64,000 bases of DNA, taken from contig CAZKGM010000011.1 of assembly GCA_964552395.1 (NCBI GenBank), positions 1 to 64,000 of the forward strand. The letters are read 5' to 3'. The position numbers and the translations under genes are program-made. This document shows, one piece after another, positions 1-6,458 of this stretch. The notes below the pieces were generated by a model that was not told the DNA's origin, did not search any database, and was given only the letters and a program-made list of their open reading frames with translations. This DNA comes from JAJDNH01 sp964552395 (GTDB taxonomy: Bacteria > Acidobacteriota > Thermoanaerobaculia > Thermoanaerobaculales > Sulfomarinibacteraceae). Every line of letters starts with the position of its first letter. Positions within the stretch are counted from its first letter, which is position 1.

Positions 1-59
1 CGCCTCTCACGTCGCTGAGGCATCTTCTCCGATCGCCAAGGGCCGAGGTTGCCTCCCTT

Positions 60-110
60 GAGGTTTCTCGCTGGCGCCGGCGGCCCGTGAGCACAGTTCA
101 GAGAAACCTC
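60..110. repeat. Inverted repeat, 10-bp perfect arms
   Basis: The arms GAGGTTTCTC (60-69) and GAGAAACCTC (101-110) are exact reverse complements separated by 31 bases. No gene is visible in 1-307, so this may be the end structure of a gene lying to the left of the window. No T-run follows either arm, so a classical intrinsic terminator is not supported. Confidence 0.5.
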
Positions 111-283
111 CAGGACCGCACGCCCGTCTGAGCGTCACATCCTCTGGAGTGCGCTGCGACCGCGTTCTGCGGGTGGGCGGGGGTCCCCTTACACCTTACC
201 CTTCACTCCTCACCCTCTTGGGTGGGTGGGGGAACATCTCCCGTTTCCCGTTTCCCGTCTTCCCGGGCAGGCGGGGGTCTCCG

Positions 284-327
284 TTACTCCATCACTCCGT
301 CACTCCGTCACTCCGTCACTCCGTCAC
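284..327. repeat. Tandem 8-bp repeat (TCACTCCG)
   Basis: Four exact head-to-tail copies of TCACTCCG occupy 292-323, with a degraded copy before (284-291) and a partial copy after (324-327). The array runs into the 3' end of the small minus-strand gene at 308-541 and supplies its stop codon. The copies have no spacers, so this is a simple-sequence array and not a CRISPR. Copy-number change would alter the last residues of that protein. Confidence 0.75.
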
Positions 328-541
328 CGGGCGGGCGGGTGGGCGGTTCCTTCTCCACCTTCTCCCAGCACGACCAGCGGCAGTCCCACGGTCTGAGCAT
401 TGCCAGGTGAGGGTTGTCGCAGTGGATCCCCACCAGCTCACGCCCGTCCGCACAGCGCTTCCACTCGACGAGGAGGTGCGCTGTGCGGGCCTCCTCGGGA
501 CAGTAGATGTCGAGCGCCTCGGTGGCGGTCTTGTCGCTCAT
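308..541 (-). CDS. Small Cys-rich hypothetical protein (77 aa)
   Basis: I do not recognise the family. The start at 541 is chosen because GGGGAGG lies about 6 bases upstream on the minus strand; an in-frame ATG at 559 has no such site. The protein has no signal peptide or membrane segment. Five cysteines (14, 30, 41, 54, 58) and several Trp residues suggest a small metal-binding or structural fold, but no named motif is present. The C-terminal part (about residue 65 onward) is Pro/Gly-rich and reads into the TCACTCCG array, so the original end may have been replaced. Confidence 0.55.
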   Translation of the reverse strand: MSDKTATEALDIYCPEEARTAHLLVEWKRCADGRELVGIHCDNPHLAMLRPWDCRWSCWEKVEKEPPTRPPGDGVTE

Positions 542-702
542 CGCCGTCCTCCCCTGCACCGGTGTTCCTGCTCACCATGGTAGCAAGACACAGCACCGGC
601 AATGCAAGGGTTCGCAACCTCCTCCCATACGACACCGCGCTGCGGTATAACGGTGCACGGGCCGGAGCCGGCGCGCGATGCCGGTACCTGCAGGGGGGAA
701 CC

Positions 703-1755
703 GTGAACAGGACCATGACCACACTGAGCCTCGCTCTCGCCTTGCTCGTCACTGCACTCGGCACTGCCGGCGGCGCTCCTGCAATAAAAGGGAAGGCCAC
801 ACCGAGCCCGAAGCGTTCGGTCATCGTGCTTCCCGGCGGCGGCGCCAGGATCGGCTTCGACGACATCGGCTACTCGAAGGCGCTGAACCGGATCCTGCTG
901 CCAGGCGGGCGGACCGGCAGGCTCGATCTGATCGATCCCGCCTCCGGCGCTGTCACGTCCATCACTGGCTTCAGCGCCGCTCCGGCCGGAGGCCGCCACG
1001 GCGGCGGCATCACCTCGGTTGACGAGGGCGCCGGCCTGCTGTTCGTATCCGACCGTACGGCGCGCGCCGTGGACGTCGTCGACCCCGCCGCTCGGAAGAT
1101 CGTGACCCACGCCGCCCTCGCCGGCGGCCCGGACTACGTACGCTTTGTGGGCCCGACTCGGGAGCTGTGGGTGACCGAGCCTCATGAAGCGCGGATCGAG
1201 GTCCTCGGGCTGCCGCCCGGGAAGGCGCCGGTACCGTTCCACGAGACGTTCATCACGGTTCCCGGAGGGCCCGAGTCGCTGGTCGTCGACGCCGCCCGCG
1301 GTCTTGCCTACACCAACCTGTGGCGAAACCAGACACTGGCCATCGATCTCAAGAAACGCTCCATCGTCGCTCGCTGGATGAACGGCTGCGCCGCCTCCCG
1401 CGGCCTGGCGCTCGACCGTGGCTCGAACCTGTTGTTCGTGGGCTGTGCCGAGGGCGGCGTGGCGGTGCTCGACCTCGCCCACGGGGGCAAGGTCGTCGAC
1501 ACCATGAAGGCCGGCGAGGGTGTCGACATCATCGACTTCGCACCGGCTCTCCGCCACCTGTACGTCCCCGGCGGACGCAGCGGGACGCTCTCCATCCTCG
1601 GGGTCTCCCGTGCCGGCAAGCTGACGCTCCTACGAACGGTGTCCGCGGCTCGTGGTGTCCACGGCGTCGCCGCCGCCGACGGCAAGGCGTTTGTTCCCGA
1701 TCCAGAGAACGGCCGCCTCCTGGTCTTCACCGACCCCTACCCCCCGGCACATTAG
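703..1755 (+). CDS. Secreted YncE-like beta-propeller protein (350 aa)
   Basis: The GTG at 703 is taken as start because AGGGGGG sits about 5 bases upstream; an ATG at 715 is the alternative. The protein opens with a signal peptide (hydrophobic stretch about residues 8-22 ending near GGAPA). The rest is a run of short repeats of the type 'GLLFVSDRTARAVDVVD' and 'GLAYTNLWRNQTLAIDL', typical of YVTN/NHL-type beta-propellers with about 40 residues per blade. Such proteins are usually periplasmic or surface exposed and bind partners or metal cofactors; no catalytic residues are evident. It stands alone, with a repeat element between it and the next gene. Family call is firm, function is not. Confidence 0.75.
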   Translation: MNRTMTTLSLALALLVTALGTAGGAPAIKGKATPSPKRSVIVLPGGGARIGFDDIGYSKALNRILLPGGRTGRLDLIDPASGAVTSITGFSAAPAGGRHGGGITSVDEGAGLLFVSDRTARAVDVVDPAARKIVTHAALAGGPDYVRFVGPTRELWVTEPHEARIEVLGLPPGKAPVPFHETFITVPGGPESLVVDAARGLAYTNLWRNQTLAIDLKKRSIVARWMNGCAASRGLALDRGSNLLFVGCAEGGVAVLDLAHGGKVVDTMKAGEGVDIIDFAPALRHLYVPGGRSGTLSILGVSRAGKLTLLRTVSAARGVHGVAAADGKAFVPDPENGRLLVFTDPYPPAH

Positions 1756-1858
1756 GAGCGCCGACAGCTCAGCCCCCCAGCACGTCCCACACGGTCACCG
1801 GATAAGGGCCCGGCGGGGATCCGATACCTGCTCCTCCTGGAGGCTCGGCCGGAGAATC

Positions 1859-2024
1859 CGTTCGTAGCGAGATTCGCGAGACGGTGTCAGATGTGAGTTT
1901 TCTCGTGCCGGAGCACGTCGTAGTCGTACCCCAAGGTACGTTGGAGACGTGCGACCAGCGAAAACCGCGCAGATGACCCCGTATCGCGGATCGTAGCCGA
2001 ATCGGGCTTTCCGGCCGGGCCTCT
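1859..2024. repeat. Palindromic interspersed repeat, copy A
   Basis: This stretch matches 47708-47872 at roughly 85% by eye over about 166 bases. The first 146 bases form an imperfect palindrome centred on a CGTACC-CCAA-GGTACG hairpin. The final 20 bases (CCGGCCGGGCCTC and flank) are also conserved but lie outside the palindrome. It fills the gap after the propeller gene and its end touches the stop codon of the minus-strand sigma-54 activator. It has no open reading frame; a MITE-like or REP-like structured element is the likeliest explanation. Confidence 0.8.
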
Positions 2025-3375
2025 ACCGAATCCCGTGGCGCTTCATCTTGCGCCACAGGGTGTTGCGGGAAACCCCGAGCTCCTGGGCTGCTCGGGTCCG
2101 GTTGCCGCCGTGACGGTCCAGCGCCTCGCGGATGGCCGCCGCCTCCGCAGCCTCCAACGGACCCCCAGCAGCGCTTTCGACCGGCGGCGACATCAGCGAC
2201 CCACCCTGGATGTGCGGCGGCAGGTCATCGCGGCCGATGATGCTGCCGCCGCAAACGACGAAGGCGTGCTCGATGGCGTTCTCGAGCTCCCGCACATTGC
2301 CCGGGAAGTGGTACCTCATCAGCACCGCCATCGCTCGCTCCGACACGCCGCCGATTCGGCGGCCCTGGAGAGCATTGAAGCGTGAGATGAAGTGCTCCAC
2401 GAGAAGGGGAATGTCCTCGGTGCGGGAGCGCAGCGGCGGCACCGACAGGCGGACCACGTTGAGCCGGAAGTACAGATCCTGACGGAAGCGGCCGGCCATC
2501 ACCTCCAGCGACAGGTCGCGGTTGGTCGCCGCCACGACCCGGACGTCGGCCTTGACGGGGTGCGTGGCGCCGAGGGGAGTGAACTCGCGCTCCTGCAGCA
2601 CCCGCAGCAGCTTGACCTGGGCCGCCGGAGAGAGCTCGCCGACCTCGTCCAGCAGGAGCGTGCCCCCCGCCGCGACCGCAAACCGGCCGGCCCGGTCCTG
2701 GTAGGCGTCGGTAAAAGCTCCCCGCACGTGCCCGAAGAGCTCCGACTCGAGCAGCGTCTCGGGAATCGCGCCGCAGTTGACGGCCACGAACGGGCCGGCA
2801 CGGCGCGGCCCCAGGTTGTGTATGGCACGGGCGATCAGCTCCTTGCCGGTGCCGGGCTCGCCTTCGATCAAGACGGTGCTGACGCTATTGGCGACCAGCG
2901 GCAACAGCTCGCGGAGGCTCCGCATCCCCGGGCTCTTGGTGATGATGTCCTCGAGCGTGTACGAGGCTTCCAGCGTGCGCCTGAGCATGGTGAGGTCCGA
3001 CAGGTCGCGGAACATCTCCACGCCGCCCACCACCTGTCCATCCTCGTCGCACAGCGCGGCCGTGCTCACCGCCACCGGCAGCTCCCGCCCGTCGCGGCGG
3101 ACGATGCGCACCTCGCGGTCGCGGTATGCGGTGCCGCCCTCGATGCTGTTGAAAAGGAAGCAGGAGCCCTGGCAGTGGTTGCTGCGCAGAACCTTGCTGC
3201 AGGCAAGACCCACCACCTGGTCACGCCGCCAGCCGGTGATCTCCTCCGCGGCATGGTTGAAGGAGGTGATCCGGCCATCCGCGTCGACAGTGAAGATGCC
3301 ATGCGGCACGTGCTCGAAGATGAGGGCGTTGTAACGCGGGTCGAGAGGCATGTTCATGGGGTGAGTATGGGGCAT
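2023..3375 (-). CDS. PAS-containing sigma-54-dependent transcriptional activator (450 aa)
   Basis: Residues about 15-125 form a PAS domain with three cysteines (59, 68, 72). Residues about 145-370 are the AAA+ domain with Walker A GEPGTGKE (172-179) and Walker B LLLDEVGE (240-247). The C-terminus is a Fis-type helix-turn-helix (GGNRTRAAQELGVSRNTLWR). The sigma-54 contact loop reads GAFTDA (219-224) rather than the usual GAFTGA. There is no receiver domain, so the PAS probably senses the signal in the cytoplasm. The ATG at 3375 has GGAG 3 bases upstream; a GTG at 3393 is possible. It is divergent from the redox operon at 3569 and is its likely activator, given the sigma-54 promoter and palindrome in the shared intergenic region. 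Confidence 0.9.
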   Translation of the reverse strand: MPHTHPMNMPLDPRYNALIFEHVPHGIFTVDADGRITSFNHAAEEITGWRRDQVVGLACSKVLRSNHCQGSCFLFNSIEGGTAYRDREVRIVRRDGRELPVAVSTAALCDEDGQVVGGVEMFRDLSDLTMLRRTLEASYTLEDIITKSPGMRSLRELLPLVANSVSTVLIEGEPGTGKELIARAIHNLGPRRAGPFVAVNCGAIPETLLESELFGHVRGAFTDAYQDRAGRFAVAAGGTLLLDEVGELSPAAQVKLLRVLQEREFTPLGATHPVKADVRVVAATNRDLSLEVMAGRFRQDLYFRLNVVRLSVPPLRSRTEDIPLLVEHFISRFNALQGRRIGGVSERAMAVLMRYHFPGNVRELENAIEHAFVVCGGSIIGRDDLPPHIQGGSLMSPPVESAAGGPLEAAEAAAIREALDRHGGNRTRAAQELGVSRNTLWRKMKRHGIR

Positions 3376-3408
3376 GTGCTCCAGAATTGCCACATGTCAC
3401 GGAACAGT

Positions 3409-3426
3409 TGTCACAGTATCGCGACA
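3409..3426. promoter_or_regulatory. Candidate activator binding site (TGTCAC-N6-GCGACA)
   Basis: An imperfect palindrome, TGTCAC (3409-3414) and GCGACA (3421-3426), lies about 80 bases upstream of the sigma-54 promoter, the usual distance for an enhancer site. A further TGTCAC is at 3395-3400. Being immediately upstream of the activator's own start, the site could also mediate autoregulation. Assignment is inference from position and symmetry. Confidence 0.5.
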
Positions 3427-3502
3427 ACCAGCCCCGAGACATCTCCGATCTCCAGCTCCCAAGTGGCTCAGCCGACGTGAGTTCTTTGCAAGGTCGGGAT
3501 CG

Positions 3503-3518
3503 TGGCACATCCCTTGCC
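3503..3518 (+). promoter_or_regulatory. Sigma-54 promoter (-24/-12)
   Basis: TGGCACATCCCTTGCC matches the sigma-54 consensus TGGCACG-N4-TTGCA closely: the GG at -24 and GC at -12 have the required spacing. It precedes the start of the HdrD-like gene by about 50 bases. Together with the divergent sigma-54 activator this is strong evidence that the operon 3569-11607 is sigma-54 dependent. Confidence 0.85.
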
Positions 3519-3568
3519 TTGGGTCCCGGTGATGGGCGTTCGGCCCGGCTGATGGAGGGACACACCAG

Positions 3569-4963
3569 ATGGCCATACAATGCTCGTACTACCTCGAACC
3601 GGTCGACACCACCGACCTGCCGCGCCGCTTTCTCGACGCCTTCGCAGCGGTCCTCGCCCACTCGAGCTACGCCATGGTCCTCGACGCCGCATCCCACGTC
3701 AGCGCCCGCTGCGGACGCTGCGCCTCGACCTGCCCGGTGTACCAGGCGAGCGACGATCCCCGCGACATCCCCTGCCTGCGCTCCGAGCTCGTGCTCAAGG
3801 TCTACCGCCGCTACTTCACGCCGCGCGGCGCCCTGGCGACGCGCCTGGGCCCAGGCTTCGAGCTCGACGAGGCCTACATCAACACCATGGCTGAGGAGAT
3901 GTACCGCTGCACCGCGTGCCGCCGCTGCAAGCTCGAGTGTCCGATGGGCATCGACCACGGCCTCATCACCCACCTCGGCCGCTGGCTGCTGGCCGAGGTC
4001 GGGATCATACCCAAGGCGCTGCGGGTGGCGACGCGCGAGCAGCTGGAGGGTAAGACCAACAACACGTCGGCAATCCCGGCAGCCGCGCTCATCGACACCT
4101 GCGAGTTCCTCGAAGAGGACTGCGTCGACACCCACGGCTTCAAGATCCGTTTCCCGATCGACCAGCAGGACGCCGAGTACATCTTCTTTCCGGCGGTCAG
4201 CGACTACCTGCTCGAGCCTGACACGCTGATGGGCAACGCCGCCGTGATGACCGCCACAAACGCCTCGTGGACGATCGGCACACGCTACTTCGACGGCATC
4301 AACTACGGCCTCTTCTACTCCGACCGCATGCTCGACCGGATCGTCAACATGGAGGTGCAGGAGCTGAAGCGTCTCAACGCCCGCACCGTGCTGATCGGCG
4401 AGTGCGGCCACGCTTCCCGCTCCGCCAAGGCGTTCATCCGCACCTTCTGCGGCGGCGACCGGGCGCCAGAGGTGATCAACTGCATGGAGTACGCCCTGCG
4501 GATGCTCAACGAGGGGCGTCTCGAGCTGCGCAAGAACGCGATCGACGCCCGCGTCACCTACCACGATCCCTGCAACATCGCCCGCTCGGGCTGGATCATC
4601 GAGCAGCCGCGGGAGATCCTCCGCCACATCGCGTCCGACTTCGTCGACATGACGCCGCACGGCCGCGAGAACTACTGCTGCGGCGGTGGCGGGGGAACCG
4701 TCTCGATCGACGAGATCCGCTCCTTCCGCACCCACATCGGCGGCGCCACCAAGGCCGAGCAGATCCGGAGAACGGGGGCCACGATCGTGGTCTCGCCGTG
4801 CGCCAACTGCAAGAAGCAGCTGCGCGAGGTGTGCGAGGACAACAATCTCGAGCACGTGCAGGTGGTCGGCCTGCATGACCTCATCCTGCAGGCAATCGTC
4901 GTACCCGCCGCAATGCGTGTCGACCCGCAGTCGGACGCCGCTTCCGCGACGGCCAGCCCATAG
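3569..4963 (+). CDS. HdrD/DsrK/TmcB-like (Fe-S)-binding oxidoreductase subunit (464 aa)
   Basis: The N-terminal part carries two [4Fe-4S] ferredoxin motifs, CGRCASTCP and CTACRRCKLECP. The C-terminal half has two CCG-type cysteine-rich domains: the first is weak and centred on GECGH, the second contains YHDPCNIAR, NYCCGGGGG and SPCANCK. This is the layout of HdrD, DsrK, HmcF and TmcB, cytoplasmic subunits that pass electrons between a membrane partner and thiol/disulfide or ferredoxin substrates. No signal peptide or membrane segment is present. It is the first gene behind the sigma-54 promoter, followed 8 bases later by its likely membrane partner. Substrate is unknown. Confidence 0.88.
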   Translation: MAIQCSYYLEPVDTTDLPRRFLDAFAAVLAHSSYAMVLDAASHVSARCGRCASTCPVYQASDDPRDIPCLRSELVLKVYRRYFTPRGALATRLGPGFELDEAYINTMAEEMYRCTACRRCKLECPMGIDHGLITHLGRWLLAEVGIIPKALRVATREQLEGKTNNTSAIPAAALIDTCEFLEEDCVDTHGFKIRFPIDQQDAEYIFFPAVSDYLLEPDTLMGNAAVMTATNASWTIGTRYFDGINYGLFYSDRMLDRIVNMEVQELKRLNARTVLIGECGHASRSAKAFIRTFCGGDRAPEVINCMEYALRMLNEGRLELRKNAIDARVTYHDPCNIARSGWIIEQPREILRHIASDFVDMTPHGRENYCCGGGGGTVSIDEIRSFRTHIGGATKAEQIRRTGATIVVSPCANCKKQLREVCEDNNLEHVQVVGLHDLILQAIVVPAAMRVDPQSDAASATASP

Positions 4964-4971
4964 GAGGTACC

Positions 4972-5673
4972 GTGGACGCCTGGATCGAGCTCGCACGCGG
5001 ACCGCTCTTCCGCATCGCCCTCGCCGCCCTGCTCATCGGCCTCGTCTACCGTCTCGGTACGGCGGCCGCACAGGTGATCCTGGCATGGCGACGGGCGGGA
5101 GATCGCCAGCTCCCCCTCCGCAGCGTGGCGACCGCCACCCTGTCCTGGCTGCTTCCCGTCCGCCTGCTCCGGCAGCGGCCGCTGTACGGCATCGCTTCGC
5201 TGGTCTTCCACGTCGGCATCATCGCGCTGCCGCTCTTTGTCGCGGGGCACGTCGCGCTCCTCCAGCAGAGCCTGCCCGTGGTCTGGCCCCAGCTTCCCAG
5301 TGGTGTTGCGGATGTCCTCTCGGTAGTGGCGTTCCTGGCTCTCGCCGCGATCCTGGTGGGACGCCTGGCCGTCCGCCCCACGCGCGCCCTGACCCGCTTC
5401 CAGGATGTTGCGGTGCTCGCGCTGCTGCTGCTTCTCGTCGGCCTCGGCTTCCTCGCCGCCCACCCAGAGCTGTCTCCATTCCCCGCACGGACCCTGCTCC
5501 TGCTCCACATCCTGGCAGGCGATCTGGCCCTCGCGCTGACCCCGATGACCAAGATCGCCCACTGCATCGTCTACCCGTTTACCCAGCTCGTGTTCGAGCT
5601 GGCCTGGCACTTCCCCGCCGACAGTGGCCGCCATGTGGCGGTCGCCCTTGGCAAGGAGGGTGAGCCCGTATGA
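4972..5673 (+). CDS. NarI/DsrM/TmcC-like membrane redox subunit (233 aa)
   Basis: The GTG start at 4972 follows TAGGAGG. Five hydrophobic segments are visible (about residues 10-30, 55-85, 105-125, 140-160, 175-210). Several His residues lie at segment ends (FHVG, AGHV, LLHI, IAHC), suitable for b-type heme ligation as in NarI, DsrM, HmcE and TmcC. Such subunits transfer electrons between quinone and a cytoplasmic HdrD-like partner, here encoded just upstream. The end overlaps the next gene by 4 bases (ATGA). Sequence is divergent, so the family call rests on topology, histidines and context. Confidence 0.75.
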   Translation: MDAWIELARGPLFRIALAALLIGLVYRLGTAAAQVILAWRRAGDRQLPLRSVATATLSWLLPVRLLRQRPLYGIASLVFHVGIIALPLFVAGHVALLQQSLPVVWPQLPSGVADVLSVVAFLALAAILVGRLAVRPTRALTRFQDVAVLALLLLLVGLGFLAAHPELSPFPARTLLLLHILAGDLALALTPMTKIAHCIVYPFTQLVFELAWHFPADSGRHVAVALGKEGEPV

Positions 5674-6458
5674 GTCACTTCGCGATCCTTACCGACGTTA
5701 CACGTTGCATCGGGTGTGAGGCCTGCGTCGAAGCCTGCCAGAAGACCAACGGCACGGGCAGCGACGTACCACACCGCTGGCAGCCCGACCCCAACGCCCT
5801 CTCGTCCAGCCGCTGGACCACCCTTGCCCAGACCCGGGAAGGGCGGTTCGTCCGGGTCCACTGCCGCCACTGCCTGGACCCGTCATGCGTCGCGGCGTGC
5901 CCCGTCGGCGCCATGCGTCGAACTCCCGAGGGTGCGGTCGTGTACGACGCCGAGATCTGCATGGGCTGCCGCTACTGCATGATCGCCTGCCCGTTCCGGA
6001 TGACACGCTACGAGTGGAGCTCGGCGGTACCCAAGGTTCGTAAGTGCATCCTCTGCTATCAGAAGGTCATGTCGGGCGAGCTCGAGCAGCCGGCCTGCAC
6101 CGCCGCCTGTCCGTCGAAGGCAACGGTGTTCGGCGAGCGCGAGGCCCTGCTGGCCGAGGCGCGGCGGCGCCTGGCGGCGGAGCCGGCCCGCTACATCCAG
6201 CACATCTGGGGGGAGCACGAGGTGGGCGGCACCTCGGTCCTCTATCTGTCCGACGTTTCTCTTGACGAGGCCGGCTGGCCGCGCACCCTTGGCGACCGGC
6301 CGCGGCCCCGGCTGGCCCGCGAGGTTCTCGGCACAGTGCCGTGGACCTTCGCCGGTGTCGCCGCCGCCTGCTATGGGGTGCACTGGACCCTCGAGCGGCG
6401 CCGAAAGGTCGCCGCGGCCGAGCATCCGCCCGAGGAGGACAACGGAGGCGAACGGTGA
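5670..6458 (+). CDS. Four-cluster [4Fe-4S] ferredoxin subunit with C-terminal membrane anchor (262 aa)
   Basis: Four Cys clusters are visible: CIGCEACVEAC near residue 12, CRHCLDPSCVAACP near 70, CMGCRYCMIACP near 98 and CILCYQK...CTAACP near 125. This is the DmsB/HybA/HmcB/DsrO family pattern, an electron wire. Residues about 218-240 form a single hydrophobic helix. Unlike DsrO or HybA there is no Tat signal at the N-terminus, suggesting the clusters stay in the cytoplasm. It overlaps both neighbours by 4 bases and should form a module with the NrfD protein that follows. Confidence 0.9.
   Translation: MSHFAILTDVTRCIGCEACVEACQKTNGTGSDVPHRWQPDPNALSSSRWTTLAQTREGRFVRVHCRHCLDPSCVAACPVGAMRRTPEGAVVYDAEICMGCRYCMIACPFRMTRYEWSSAVPKVRKCILCYQKVMSGELEQPACTAACPSKATVFGEREALLAEARRRLAAEPARYIQHIWGEHEVGGTSVLYLSDVSLDEAGWPRTLGDRPRPRLAREVLGTVPWTFAGVAAACYGVHWTLERRRKVAAAEHPPEEDNGGER

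Noticed and set aside
284..327. Possible CRISPR array
   Set aside because: The 8-bp units are directly joined with no spacers; no cas genes are in the window.
3221..4996. 591-codon open frame on the minus strand
   Set aside because: It is antisense to the HdrD-like gene, His/Val/Asp/Arg-rich without motifs, and arises from GC-biased third positions of the true gene.
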